From positions 4,836,001 through 4,900,000 of the forward strand of contig OZ199840.1 of the NCBI GenBank assembly GCA_964304625.1: DNA of 64,000 nucleotides, in the 5' to 3' direction. The position numbers and the translations under genes were made by a program. Shown piece by piece: positions 1 through 13,859 of the stretch. This stretch comes from Kudoa neothunni. Lineage: Eukaryota; Cnidaria. Position 1 is the stretch's first letter. Each line of letters opens with the position of its first letter. Under the pieces are notes generated by a model. The model was given only the letters and a program-made list of their open reading frames with translations, ran no database searches and was not told the DNA's origin.

Positions 1-19
1 GGCCTTTAATGATCACTCA

Positions 20-1110
20 TTAACCTTCTAAAATCGCTAAAAAACAATCATCGGAGGTCTTTGTGGGTCAATTTGACCCCAGATTATTATTTGATAAACT
101 AATTCTAAAAATTGATACCTATTCAATTTTCTGGTATTTCCCACTTCTATCGACTAGTTTTTCATTAAAACAATGTGAAATATAACAATTAATCCTGTCA
201 AATCTTTTACGTAATTATTCGTAAGCCGTTAAGTTACGATCGTAAAATATAAGCCACTGTTTAATAGCTAATTTATTGTATAAAATAATAATTTGAGGTC
301 TTTTTCGTGAAAAATATTTTTATTTCAATTTTCTATAAACAATAATTTAATACATAAACGAAAATAACAATTATTATTTATTTTCACGTAGACCATAATA
401 GTTATTCAGTTTGGTTTTTTATCCTAATCTAGCGCGAAACCCCTCCTTTGCTTTGTCAGGTTACACAAATATTTTGAGTTGAAGAACGCCTTTAAAATCA
501 TTTAAAAAACACACGTATATTCTCATCTCAGTTAATCCATCGAAAGGACGAAACTAAAATATTTTTAAAGGAAATCGCACAAGTTCTCTATCAACCATCG
601 ACCTCTCATGGACTGAGATCTACAGAAAGGTAAAATTGTCAAAGCAAAATTACCCTATCTAGATCTAGGGACATAGACTAACAGTTGACGAATAGCCAAA
701 AGACGTCAATGTGAATATTGTCCTCGAGGAATTGAGAAAAAAACTCAAATCACATGCTCATATTGCAATAAACCCTATTGCTCAGTTCATTCATTGGAGA
801 AATGTAAGAATTGTTCAAATAATTAGATAATTCGGATTAAATTTTTAAAAATTTATATAATCTTTATTTTTCATGAGGAATATTAGCCATCAACTGTTCA
901 ACTAAAACGATGAACGCGAAGTATCATTAATCGTACGATCATTAGCAATTGTATTAACACAGAATAAATGATATATTAATCACCATTTTACCAAATAACA
1001 AGTCGACAGAATTCATAAAACATCACTTCATTACATTTTGAAAAATTTTTATAGTATAATCGTAAAATAAAAACTTGGTGTCAATTTGGCCCCATAAGTC
1101 CTCTGAAGAC
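20..1110 (+). mobile_element. Decayed piggyBac-like transposon
   Basis: Position 20-23 is TTAA, the piggyBac target site. It is followed by a CCTTC-type end and, within 60 bp, by a GGTCAATTTGACC palindrome of the kind found at many piggyBac ends. At 701-826 one frame encodes a 41-residue tail with C-x2-C, C-x2-C, C-x2-H and C-x2-C pairs ending in a stop. This matches the Cys-rich C-terminal domain of piggyBac transposases. The DDE core is not readable. A second palindrome at 1075-1096 lies near the right end, and a third (GGGGTAAAATTGACCCC) at 1257-1273 may belong to a neighbouring copy. A diverged sister copy starts at 51200. The right boundary is approximate. Confidence 0.6.
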
Positions 1111-3002
1111 AAATATTTGTTCCATACTATGATTGTGATCATTTTCCCCGAAAATTTTATTCATATATACTGTACAAAAATTTAGGAAAATAGTGAGAAA
1201 AAATAGAGAAATTTTAAAGAATACACAAATACTAATGTTGGTTTTCATTACACTTCGGGGTAAAATTGACCCCAAGATAGTAGTTAATTGTGTCTTATAC
1301 ATAAAAACTACTATTATCTCTAAGTAGATTCATCGTAGTATTTTGCTCATAATATTAGGAATATTATATCCAAGCGATCTTGTGGAGCTTGTGTGTATCG
1401 TTTAATGGTTAATATATCAAGTTCATTTCCAATTTATTATTTATGCGCATTGTTTCTAATAAAGAACTCCATTTTGACCTAATTATTTCCTGAAAACAAA
1501 CACAAGGCAAAAAATTTAATTTATTATCAAATTAATTTATTTTCATTTATATTTTTGTTAAAATAGACGGATTTCCCCTGTAATTTAATTTAAGTAAAAA
1601 TTTTATTCCCGCCTAAGAATAAATCCATTTTTAAGTCTCTTTTCTGAGAAAGTGTGCGTAGTTATCCTTATAAATGATAGGGGTTGAAAAACTAAAATGA
1701 ATTGGGAAGAGTTGGTTTGATTTCGAAGTTAAACGATTTTCAGATCAACGAATATCATCGACCATGCCCGACAAATATGATGCTTAAATTGTTCCCACAA
1801 AACGTTCCCTATTTCTACGTATTATTAATAATTAAATAACATAAGTTAGTAACTAATTGATTTATTTATATAGTCATTATAAATCCAATAATTATTCTAT
1901 AGTAACAGTGAGTTTAATTTTTTTGGTGTGGATTACCTATTCAAAAACAATTGGATAAGACAGTCGAGAATAATTTCAAACAATTACAATTAAATAAATG
2001 CTTTCATTGGTAACTAAAGCTAAAGCGACGGGTTGAATCGTTCAGATAATCGTAGCAATTTAAAGTATCGATCTGTCACACCCAATTATAAATTATAATT
2101 GTACAGCTAATCAGTAGGTGTCATATCATTAATTGTAATAATTATAATAATGAATTTATTTAATTTTGTGGGATTATTTATTCTATAGACTCTGCAACCC
2201 CGAACAATAACTAGATTACAAATATTATCGCTCGAATGTTATTCCAAAAACGTTATTGCATTAGCCGCTAGGTTTAACAGCTTAAGGAATAAAATTAGCG
2301 ACAAAACAATTAGCGGATAAAAATCCGAGTGCCAAATCAATGCGCATTAAACTAAACAAACATGCGTGCGCCGCCAGGTGAGAATGATTAGGGATACACT
2401 GTCAGGTAAACTTTTCCCTCTAACCACTGAGTAACCCCTAAAATAATTAGGAAGTATTTTTGAACTACAGGAGAAAGATGAAAGCATCGATCCTTTTATC
2501 GAAGTTTCAGACGTAGGATTACGTGGGTACGATTTAAGAAAAGCTGTTGCAGAATATACCGAGAAATTTTGTAAGCAATGAAACCACTTGCGATTCGTTA
2601 TTATGGATGACGTTGCGTTTTAGTGAAAGGGGAAAAATACAGCATATCCAAGTATGAAACACAAACTCTGTTGGATGCCGTTCAACAATCATATGGAAAA
2701 TAAACATTAATTTTTGTTGTTTACTGGTATTAGTGTTGATTTTTGTTTTTTGTCAGGTATAAGACGCGTGAACAATAAAATTTGATTAATCTATTATTGC
2801 CTTTATATAAATTGAAAAGCGCCAAATAAATCCCTAATTATTTGTGACAATCATTTGTGACAATGCCCGTATTCTCCCTATTATCTCCATACCTAAACCC
2901 ACAATACAGTAATTCTATGTAATAAAAGAGTGTATTGTATCAACAAATAAAACTACATAATTTTAATTTATATTATTACTATTTCTGTGTGATACGGATT
3001 AT
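1111..3002. other. AT-rich intergenic DNA
   Basis: No reading frame with family similarity or a plausible spliced gene was found. Apart from the palindrome at 1257-1273, which resembles a piggyBac subterminal repeat, nothing is recognisable. Confidence 0.5.
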
Positions 3003-4291
3003 TTAAATTGTGACATATTCCGGCATTTTGTAGTATTTCATCTGTTGCGTAATTTTTTCGGCTGCGGCGGATGCGTCAGTGTCTGGGCCAAAATAATCGA
3101 TAAATTTCCATAGAGGATTTAGTAGATAGATGAGAGTGGTGTGATCGACCTATTAGATTATTATTATCTTTATTATTAAAATTAGATTATTATTTTTATT
3201 ATTAACATTCGATTATTATTATTAAAATTAGATTATTATCTTTATTATTAACATTCGATTATTATTATTAAAATTAGATTATTATCTTTATTATTAACAT
3301 TCGATTATTATTATTAAAATTAGATTATTATCTTTATTATTAACATTCGATTATTATTATTATTAAAATTAGATTATTATTTGATTAGATAAAACAATAT
3401 TAAAATTAAATGACACTCACCAAATAGTCTTCCTCATCTCCACGTTTATGAGCGTCGAAATATACATGAAAATCAGAGGTAACCTGTTTGATTTCGTCGT
3501 TGGTGCCAGTTAGTCCTGCAAAATCAGGATGGAAATCCTGGAGATACTCTTTGATAGCTTCGGAATTATCCCGGGCTGGATCCACCGTAATAAAAACCAT
3601 TTTCACCGATTCTTCAGGCACCATCTCTTTTAATCGATTGTAGATTTCCACCATACGATCCATTGTGTCAGGACACACATCAGGGCAATGAGTGAATCCA
3701 AAATACAACATCACCCATTTGCCCAAAAAGTCCTTTTCTGTGACTCGATTTCCATTGGTGTCGACTAGGTCGATTCGGCCACCAATAGTCGAAAGATGTT
3801 TTTGTTTTCGAAGGAGTTGTTCTTTGGCTACGAGAAAAAGTTATTATCAAATAAAAAATTATCAATCGTTTTGTACATGATTTCAACTGTTCTTCTTTCC
3901 TACTAATATACATAAGCATTCCGATCGCGTAAACCATCATCACAAGAGCAGCCAAATTTGTGTATCCAAAATTAGCTTTTGAGTCCATTCGTCTGAAACG
4001 TCTAAATAATTTGCTCTCTTCAGCCTCGATTTCGTCGACGCCGCTCTTGTCTATGTTTTCGATATTTTCATGCTTGTTAGAGGGATCGGTGGAGGTGTCT
4101 TGTTTTGGTTGTTTGGCGGGATTTTCGGAAGAGCACTGCCGTTTCTATAGCAACACATTATCCACAATGGCCAAACTCACAAATATCACATTAAGAGCTC
4201 GATAAAAAATGCGATTGTTTGAATTCAAACAAGTCAGATAATTTTGTAGAGTACATTTCGACAAAAAAACATGCCGGATTAAATTGTTCAT
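3003..4291 (-). CDS. SCO1: SCO1/SCO2 mitochondrial copper chaperone for cytochrome c oxidase
   Basis: Four exons (4291-4181, 4144-3877, 3827-3421, 3149-3003) give 310 residues with consistent phases; human SCO1 is about 300. SCO proteins deliver copper to the CuA site of COX2 at the inner mitochondrial membrane. Seen here: a basic, Ser/Asn-rich N-terminus suited to mitochondrial import, one membrane helix near residues 98-117, and a thioredoxin-like domain. The copper motif CPDVCP supplies Cys174 and Cys178, and the third ligand is His265 in the VDHT motif. All three ligands are present. Introns are 36, 49 and 271 nt; the last is filled with a 46-bp tandem repeat. The start is the first in-frame ATG of the presequence exon. 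SCO1 cannot be separated from SCO2 by eye. Confidence 0.93.
3183..3375. repeat. 46-bp minisatellite in SCO1 intron 3
   Basis: The motif CATTCG recurs at 3206, 3252, 3298 and 3344, exactly 46 bp apart, within ATT/TTA-rich units. It makes up most of the 271-nt third intron of SCO1. Confidence 0.85.
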
Positions 4292-5940
4292 TTGCTTTTT
4301 TGTCGGTTCGTTAACCGAAGATTAACGGTGAAAATTTAAACAAAATTCCCGTGTGATAAACATTATTCACATCGTATGGAATCGAGCATACAAAATAAAA
4401 ATTAATAAATTGTAATTTGATCAAATAATTTATCATTAATAAAATTTTAAAACTACAGATTTTATTTTAATGATAATTAGCCAATAGAAATACAAATGAA
4501 AGTTCCAAACATACGCATGCGTCATTAATAATTGCCTGAGAGAATTGAAAAATACAGAGATCTAAATGTACATTCGAACATGTAGTTTTTGTATAACTGT
4601 TAGATATTAATATGAATGTGAATTGTTGCAAATTTATTATAGATATTTTTTTATTTGTCAATTAGCTTATATTTTTGTACCTCTATTAAAATTACTTCGA
4701 CATAATAAATTAAATATAGCAGATTCTATGATTTCTTTTTATTGTTTTTAAAGGTAAAATTACAACAATAATAATTTTAAATCGCTCACTATCTCTATTC
4801 TTATCTATTTAAGTCCAATTTTTTATTTCTAGTCTGGAGATAATATACTTCTTAAAAATCGTTAGTTATAATGAATCAAAAAGTTTAAATGATTTAAGAT
4901 ATTTGTATTCGTCATTATCATCAAATCAAAGTTATATTCATATGAATTACAGCCACTTTAAAACTTCAACTTGTGTTCAGAAACGATTTAGAATTTTAAA
5001 TCCCTAAAAAATACAATACAGATCAATTTTTAGTATATATATTTTTTACAGAAATAGATATATTATATAACTAAAAATAATGACAATAATGATCTTCATT
5101 GGATAATACAAAACAATAAATTCTATAAAACTTTTGTTATAAATTTCCAAACTTTTCAAATATATATGAATATTTTTAAATAACGATAAATAAAAGTAAA
5201 ATAACAAACTTTGGTGGAGTATATTGCGAATATGCAAAAAATAAATTGCATTGTTTTAAACTCAAATATATGTATAGTGTTCCAATTGATATTTTGCTGG
5301 TTAAATTTAACTTTTTAACAACTGAATATCTTTTTTATCAATAAAAAATTATGTAAATTTAAATAGTGATTTCAACTTAAAAACGATATTTATTTTCTTA
5401 AAATTCCTTATAAAATTTCATAAAAATGGTTATTAAATGTTATCTCGTATACCGGACATCCGGTACGATGGGATTAAGGATCGCCGTTCTTGACTTAAAT
5501 TGATTTTAATCGTCAAATTTTTAAAGAAGTTAATTTATTTTCCATAAATATTCTAAATATTTCAAACAAGTTGAAATGGGTCGACGTAGAGAGGATGGAA
5601 AACGAATTTGCCTGTAAATATTGCTAAGAGGAACCAGCTCCTAATCAAAATAAAATTTATCAGAAAATAAGTTCAAAGATGCATAATTCGTGAAAAATTC
5701 TTTCCAAGGCACTTCTCCGTCAGTTATTTTTATAGAGATAGAAAAATGGCAAAATTGAGGAAAATTTGTTCTCAACGTTCTTCCACTATTTTGATATAAA
5801 ATGATTTTTTTCATCTAATTATCCAAAATATTGATTTAAATTAAATGTTTGGAACAACCTTGAAAAAATTCTATCCGGTAAATGTATTATTATTGCATGA
5901 ATATCATATCTTAATCTACTTGGCGCATTCACCATAATTA
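4292..5940. other. AT-rich intergenic DNA
   Basis: Short frames here (4467-4661 and 5046-5237 on the minus strand) are low-complexity I/Y/F-rich translations of AT-rich DNA with no family similarity. A small palindrome, ACCGGA-CA-TCCGGT, occurs near 5450. No gene is supported. Confidence 0.5.
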
Positions 5941-6510
5941 ATTTCAATGATGAGTTCAAATGATCTTGATAATAATTGTTCTGATACCGAGTCTTCAGAT
6001 TCACTTTCTTCGTTTCATGATTATTTAACGTCAGAAAAATTTGTTATTGATACAAATATACAATTTAATTTATTAATGAACAAGAACGGAATTTTACGGT
6101 CAATGAACCCCCCGCCGTTGGCATCTAGATTCTAGATTCTAGAACATGTGTTGCAAATATTATGAGTAGTCAGTAGTCATTCTTGTGTCTCTCTGCTTTT
6201 ATTATAAAATACAACTGATATTTTCAGAATAATATTTAGTTTTGTTATGTACTACGCCATTATTTTAAAATATACCAGTACATGGGTGGGGAAATTTTTG
6301 GTGATAGAAGGATCGAATTGGATGGGTTCATTAGCTGCTTATTTCTGATGGGATATGACGGGGATAATCGAGAATCGGTTAAAGAGATATTTGGGTTAGA
6401 ATAACGAAAGATATACCGTGATTTATTCTCATTACATAAATTTCTCAAAATAATGCGAGTTTCACATTTTGATGGTATATAAAATATTAAGGTAACAAAA
6501 TCTAACAAAT
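5941..6510 (+). mobile_element. piggyBac-like transposase fragment (N-terminal half)
   Basis: The frame at 5947-6135 opens with an acidic Ser/Asp stretch and then reads NKNGILRSMNPPPLASR, like the segment before the core of piggyBac transposases (pattern W..NPP..SRT..NI). After a short TCTAGATTC duplication near 6125-6140, another frame continues SRTCVANIM. A third, from about 6280, reads ELDGFISCLFLMG and then FLKIMRVSHFDG, matching the 'EIKAFIGLLLLMG ... RF..ILRFLHF' stretch. Frame changes and stops show that it is dead. The C-terminal half is absent. Confidence 0.6.
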
Positions 6511-7067
6511 TAATCCGGAATTTTTTGTCATGTTAGTGAACTACGGCATGTTTTTGTGGATTTTTTAAGCGTCGTTTCCGTCCTAATTAACAAATGAACA
6601 TCTCAAGCGTATCTATGTCACCTGTTCAGTAGTTTATGCAATAGTCTAAGATTATGATATTTTTATCATTTTAAGCGAAAATTAAATAAAGAATTAATTT
6701 CATTAAATGAGCTGAATTTTGAGTTATGTTTATAGTAAATATGCGTTCTCAAAAGTAACACACACACATACACATACGCCGTGTTTACAATATTTCTTTA
6801 TCGTTCGCACAAGCGCACACAATATTACATGATGTCATTTTTGAAATTACCGAATATACAATTGATCAAATATTTAAAAAACTTTTGAAAGTACATATTA
6901 TCATTTTTCCAAATATTTTACTCAATAAAAATCAAAAAATAAGAAGCTACTATAAAAAATACAAGGTGAAATAAAGGTGCGCAAATCGAAAGAAAAAGGA
7001 TGAACAATAACAAAGTGAGTAAAAACAAAATTTTTAGTTTACAAGCGTACCTATATCACTACTACAA

Positions 7068-10000
7068 CTAATCCAGATAGTCGATTGAATCATTGTTGCT
7101 GAAAATGGCAGGGAAAACATTTGTAATGAGTTGATCCAAATTACCTACTCTATCGGGTAGATATTTACCTACAAATTTTCTGAATTTTGTGACTTCCTAA
7201 CAACAAATAAATTTTAATCCCAACCAACCAGCGATTAAATACAATATAGGAGAATATATCGGGTTCATTTTCGAGCAGGTTGAACAAAGTATCCGCTGTT
7301 GGTTCAATCAAACTGGAGATATTGAGATTGGTCGCCACAAGGATATCTATTACATCAATAAAAAAATTGTTCATCAATTGTAAAATAAATACACGTGACC
7401 ATATTCCACGGGTTTTGGTGGTATTTTTTTATATAGTCGGACAACCTAAGAGAGATGTAGGTGCGGAATTTGGTGTCTTTAAGGTCGGAGATGGGCAGAT
7501 AGGACAGAACGTTGGTTTTGGTAGTGGAATCCAAACTATCGCCCAATTCCACAACTACATACAACATATAAATGAAATGGCCATCAAAAATTTATTCGCA
7601 TGATGTCAACTGAATTCTTACAATATTTGAGCATACGATACTCGTACCAAAACAGTTTAAAATGATTTGGTTGAATCGACATCATTTGTTGGTAGGTGTC
7701 AAACAATTTTTCCGGGTCACCTTAAACAAACAGATTAATCATATAAACAATAGCGGATTAAAAATAAAAAAGAGTTAATGAATAACACTCACAAAACAAG
7801 TTATTATCTCTGAATAAATTTAATTATGGGCCCACTTAAGAAATATTCATTAAAAATTAAACACACAAAAAAATCATTTAAAGTGAGTGTAAATAATAAA
7901 ATTGATTAATTTCGAGGGACGCAAACAAGACTAAATAAATACCAACAGCTAGGTAGATTTCAAACAAGGTGGTTTGGGTTTTGAATTTGTGGTGGAAGTG
8001 TTGTTGAAGGAGAGTTGCATAGTGGTTGAGTTGGTCGAGAATGTGTTTCATATTGGATTCGTTGGTGTAGAATTCTTTCAGTTTATCGGGAGTATTATCG
8101 ACATGCTTTTTGGGGCAGCAGAGAGAAGGTTTTTTGTTCGTTGGTTTTTGGTTGAAAGTGTCCCCACCATTTTGTCGATTTTCTTTCTTTAATTCCTTCA
8201 ACTTTTTAAGGCGTTCTTGTTTCTTTTGTTTTGCAGCACTCAGTTGGTGGTTGTCGGTGGTGGCGTTATCGGTAGCAGCAGCCTGTTTATTATTTCCGTC
8301 ACTAGTATTATTAGTATTATTAGCATTATTATTAGCATTATTAGCATTATTAGTGGCAGGAGGATTAGTCGCAGAGTTGCCGGAGTGAGGTGATGAGTCT
8401 GACTGGTGAACTCTGTGATAGATGCCAATAAGGGTCTTGGCGGCGGTTCTAACTAAATGCCAGTAGAATTTAGAGCATCGTAAAGAGGAGTCCTGCTGAA
8501 GGAGATCTTCATGGGCTTTCAACGAGAGATGCCGTATGCAATAATAGTGAAAATCCACCTTGTCATAGGTGAATTGATCAAAATGGCATTCGGCCAAACG
8601 CACATGATAAAGCGCATCAAACAATTTGTTCTCTCTATAGAACAACGAAGCCTTGTGGATACGATACCATAAATTTTGAATCTCACGCATATAATCATCA
8701 ATGGATTCGTTGTTTCTGGAGAATCGTTGCAAGTAACGATCAGCCAGCTGGTCATTGTTCACATAGAAAAAGTATTTCCCGGTGATTGAGTTGGTGTAAC
8801 GATCCGAGGGAACCAAATCGCAAACATACTTCATCACACGATTGGCACAATTGAAATTGTCCACCGATCTGTATATTTTAGCGACCAAAATGACAGCATC
8901 ATGCATTGATTTGTCCAATCGAAGACACTGTCTCAGATGACTCAAAGACTGATCCAAACTATCGATAAGCTTGAAATGTGAAGCCATATAATAGTGACAC
9001 CATTGAAGATGAGTGGATGAATTTTGGTGACGATCAATCATCGCAGTTAATTTCTCTTGGATAACATCGATTTTGCCGCCATCAACGTCACTGTCATAAA
9101 TATGCCGCAAAGTTGTGATTGCTTGAGGTATGTTCTTCTCGAGTGACGCGTTGAGATAGTCATCAATGATAGTTTCAAACTCCGCCAACGTGGCCAAATT
9201 CATGTATCGTTGTTTCAACATTAGTGAATCGGGAATATATTCGATCAGCGATTTGTAAATGATTTTACGAGAGTGACGTTTGATCAACTCATTGTCAATG
9301 TCGTAGTCGTCATCATCATCATCATCATCATCATCGAGAGGTGTGGAGATTGGTTTAGGTTCACCGTTGGTAGTAGGATCTAGTTGTTGAGATCCATCGT
9401 TAGTAGTGGCATCATTTGCAGGTTGAGAATGTGGAGACAGAGGATGAATCAGCTCGAAATTCTCCACATATTTGTCCGCATACTTTTCGTAATTGGGCAT
9501 TAACAATAACAACTGTAGATATTTCTCGGCTGCTCTATCGTACTTGTGATTGAGATGATAAGATCTAGCTATGAGCAATAGTAGGCTTTCTTTATCGAGG
9601 AATTTGTCGTCGTTCGTTTCCACCAATCGATCAATCTCATCAAATCTCCCCAACTGACACAACAATTCTCCTTTAAACAACAACAAATTGTTCAACTCCT
9701 GTGGATTCAACTGAGAATGGAATGTGGAATGGATTTTCTCCGCATTCTCCAACACTTCATAACCCTTTTGATAGTTTTTGCATAGATAACATCCGTATGC
9801 GTATCCGATAGTGTTGGTGATTTGATTGGGTTGTAATTGGTAGAGTTTCTCTCGAGTCTCCTACAACCAGCCTCAGCTACAAGTCACCAACCAATTTTGT
9901 TACCATATTTCCCAAATAGTCACCCTGGTGAAGTTGAAGGTTGCTTAAATCTCGTAAAATCTGGATGTTGGATGGATTGCGTTTGGTCGCTGTTCGAAAA

Positions 10001-10500
10001 CAGGCCAATGAAGAGGCGTAGTTTCGACGATCCCGTTCCACCAATCCCAATATATGCCAACCTACATACACACACACACAACCACATCTCATCTCATGCT
10101 GGAATATAATCAATAAAATCACTTACACATGTAACTGCTGAAATCTTTCGAGATCCCTTGTTTACACATGTGATATCCTTCATCCTGCTGGCCGGTACAA
10201 CTCAATAGAACTCCTTTCAATGCCATTGTTTCTAGTTGGAAAAACAACATTTCAATCTATTGGTGGATGTATTCGAGGAGAATTCACCTGCATGATTGGC
10301 CCCTTTCGGGGTGGATAAAATGGTATTACACATTTTGATTCCTTTTTTAAACTCTTTGGTTTCGTACGATTTCTACATTAGACGCCCGCATTCAACAACA
10401 ACAACAACAACAACCACAAATCAATGTGTACAATTACCAATGCTTTGCAAAACAGCAATTTTTCAGTTGGTTCCAAACTCTCTGTAATTCTATCGTTCAT
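7068..10500 (-). CDS. NAA15: NAA15, auxiliary TPR subunit of the NatA N-terminal acetyltransferase
   Basis: Nine exons give 946 residues with every phase consistent: 10500-10438, 10372-10288, 10231-10127, 10061-9904, 9860-7943, 7720-7622, 7554-7393, 7346-7225, 7196-7068. Human NAA15 has 866 residues. It anchors the catalytic NAA10 subunit to ribosomes. Co-linear matches run from the N-terminus (SYETKEFKKGIKMC, then ETMALKG, SSYMCWHILGL, IQILRDLSNLQ) through the TPR superhelix to the FEIYLAV stretch near the end. Unusual: an Asp run at 9310-9335 and a long Asn/Thr/Ala-rich insert at 8245-8400 lengthen the protein. Exons 8-9 are joined by an intron of only about 28 nt, and the C-terminal 40 residues are the least certain. 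The antisense frames across this gene are shadows. Confidence 0.93.
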
Positions 10501-12630
10501 GTTACTCGCTTCTAACCAACTCCTACCTACCACACAATACAACAATTGTATTGAAGATTAAACAACGCTGGTACATGTGGTAAACACTTAATAATATAAA
10601 AACAACACAGATCATTCGAATTGATCGATCAAATTTGATCCTTTGTGGTGGTAAAAATTCGGTGTAATTATTGTAGCTCGAAATTTACCTTGTTTATCTA
10701 GTTCAAGTGTACTTGTTCGGTTGTTCTATCTAATCGCAACTGTGTCGGTAATGCACTTTCTTTCGGAGTGATTCGGTGAATTAGTGCTAATGCAAATTTG
10801 ACGTATTGTAACTTAACTGGTGTAACTATAAAGTCGATTCAATTTTTGAATTACGTTATTGGTTTCAGTGAGTTTTTTTGAGACCACTACATGGCAATAT
10901 TCAACCATATTTGGTGTCGCCGATGAATTCAGATTACTAATCCTTTCCGCCGAAGATTTGTTGGGTGCATTATTGCAAAATCCATCTTTACGATCCAACC
11001 AATAAACACATTCTCTGATCGAACATGGGTTGATTCGATGTTTCCGTTACGTCGGCAATCTCTCCACCTCTTTAATTTAGGAAAATTGTTATTCTATTCC
11101 AATATAATTGGATGTATTTGTGTTAATTATTGTATTCGCATATTTTGCCGTTTAAATCATTTAAAATCCATTCAATTGCTTCGCTTTTATTAATTCTCGT
11201 TCAAATTATCAACAATACACACCTATTTCCATCACTCAATATTATGGTCATGATGTGTTAGAGCCGCTTTACAATCCATTTTTGGTTGGATGCGATCGCA
11301 TTGAGTCCTACAATCTAAGTCACTTTTAGTGTAGATTATCAGCCCACTGTTTCCTCACTCATTCTCCATTTAAATGTATTCAATAAGATTATTTACTTCC
11401 TTAATTATCTTTCGGTTTATGGTATATCTATCTGTGTTATCAAAATCTTTTTATCCATTGTTTCTTATGTTACATTTACAATGGTGCAATGATAGTTCAA
11501 TATGGCGTTATGTAATCCTTTCATCCCAAGCTCTCATCAATATACTTCCTTACTCTATGTAAACTTTATCGTACAAAAAAATTAATAATGATTTTCCTAT
11601 GTTGAATTCTTTATGTAATAAAACAATTTGGTGGGTCAATATGTAGTCAATTAATCCCTTCGTTCCTAACTCCTGTCTGTTTACTTCAATGCTTTTAAGC
11701 TTTACCATGGTAATTATTTTAAGGATTTTTCTTTATATAAAAAAACAATTTGGGGGTATGTGAGAGAGATCACGTTGAACAAACAACAAGTATATTTTCT
11801 ATTTTAATACCAAATGTTTTATATTATCTATACAATGTAGAGAGATACAAATGGTTGAATGTTCGTATTATTATTTTAAATATTCTCAAATTTGCTGAGA
11901 TTAATGGATTAATCACTATTAATCTGAAAAATATGAGTATTGGTTGTAAAAATTGCGAAACTGTGTTTTATGGCGTAATCAAAAACAACTAAAAATACAA
12001 ACAATTAATGACACTGAAAGAGGTAATGGGGAGTATTCGGTTTGTTTCACGCATTAAATCTTCCCGGTTTTACATGAATCAATTTAACACGATTTTTAAA
12101 TATGGTCACGAATACAAATTTTAAAAAATTCTTAGTTTTAACAATTTCATAAAAACACACGTTCGGGTGTCCTCGTTACACGAAGATTACAATACACAAG
12201 CTACATCTTTTACATTTTCACCAATTATTGGCTTGTAGAGTTCCACCATTGTTGTTTATTTATAGTACTAATATATATGTTTTCTATTTGAATCTTTTTA
12301 ACTACTTTTAAGTCTATATCACGTGTAAATAATAGCGGTAATGTTATACCCCGTGACCCCAAAAATACATCATGATGAGGTTGATTTTTCACATAAAAAA
12401 GCAAATCTAAACTCCAATATTTTCCATGTTGCCATCGTTTTCTTGATTAATTAATTGTTTTATGGTTGTCTTGTAAAAATTGTAGAAACTATAATCGACG
12501 ATATTTTTAGTATAATTAGAGTATCTTGTTACAAGGGATAAAATGTGAAAATACGCATGATTGATAAAACCAGCCGAATAATTCAATTATAAAATATAAT
12601 ACTAGCGTAGCTTCCAATTATACATCAATG
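10501..12630. other. Intergenic DNA upstream of NAA15
   Basis: It should contain the NAA15 promoter, but no motif can be singled out. Frames at 11374-11562 and 11750-11992 (+) have no recognisable family, domain or splice context. No gene is supported. Confidence 0.45.
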
Positions 12631-12639
12631 AAATTGCTT

Positions 12640-13662
12640 ATAAATAATATGTTTCATAATATTTCTCATAATTATGAAATGTATCTTTAATTTTCTCAAT
12701 TTTCAGAATATGATGTTTTCCAGATAAGATAGAATTTGGATTGCACATTCGATATTGTTGAATATTTTGTTCGGTATTACTATGAGTTTCTTTTAATACC
12801 TCAATAAATATATGCAAACCGGCATATCGCTCTGATCGAATCGATTTTGAACAATTGATGAAGTTTTTTTCGAAATAGGTTATAAACGATGCTAAATTGG
12901 TATCAACGAACTTGTTTCTTTTATTTTTAGGTTTGATACACTCCTCATGGACATATTCTACTAGAACAAAGGCGAGAGATAGGAAACATTTGATATAAAT
13001 TTTGAAATCAACGTTTTCTTCATATAATTTCGTAAACCCTTCTTTTTGTATTCGTCTCCAAATGAATTGTCAAAAATGGAAAAGACATAATTTTATGGGT
13101 ATTTATTTTGATGCTTTTTTAAAAGCATTGAACACTTGAAGCTCAAAATCCATTACTAAAAATTTGGGAAACTTCACTTTATTATCCTCGAGAATGGACA
13201 AAACTTTGGTATACGTGGATTCTGTAATATTTGCCATTAATACATAAATAAGCGGAAAATCCTTGCCCAATATCTTCCCATGAATGATGTATAATTGTGG
13301 GAACTCTCTCGGCACTATTTTGAACGTGCCATCCGATATCCACACGTCCGCATTATTCAAATGTATCAGATTTGGGGGAGTAGAAAAAATGATGATACGC
13401 TCAAAATCCTTGGAACACGAATCGTATGGGATCAAATCTTCATTTCTTAATGATCTGATATTTAATTCACATAAATTGGATTCGTAGATAACATCAATGG
13501 AATTTTGTATATTTTTTTAGACTGAATTTTTTAAAATTATAATGAGATCATGAAGATCGACGGAATTTGAAGCCATGGAATAAATTTTGTTCAATTTGTA
13601 AGATATCATCCAATGGATAAGTCCTCAGTCTTCCTTTGCAGGTTCTCGATTGACATCTCCAA

Positions 13663-13698
<36 letters not shown>

Positions 13699-13850
13699 TT
13701 TACGGTTAGAATAACAATCCTTTACATAACAAAATCTGTTGAACATGATTTTTACCCCATTTTTTATGGTTTTAAATAGAAAATAATTTGGTCTATTAGA
13801 ATTAGATTTAGCAGACACGTTGAGTTTTTGTAAGAGCGCATGCGCTCAAA
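12640..13850 (-). mobile_element. FLYWCH/MULE-type transposon relic
   Basis: The frame at 13103-13435 encodes a MULE transposase core fragment: DVWISDGTFK, then QLYIIHGKILGKDFPLIYVL and KFLVMDFELQVFNAFKK, which hold the first two catalytic Asp positions. Upstream at about 13590-13650 is RTCKGRLRTYPLDD, the end of a FLYWCH zinc finger. Downstream pieces at about 12640-12980 match the C-terminal region of the fuller copy at 53.8-55.4 kb. The frame is split by stops, shifts and a TTGA repeat, so it is inactive. Confidence 0.75.
13664..13698. repeat. TTGA microsatellite inside the MULE relic
   Basis: About eight tandem copies of a 4-bp unit (ATTG/TTGA) interrupt the FLYWCH-proximal part of the MULE relic. 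Confidence 0.9.
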
Positions 13851-13859
13851 TTTACAAGC

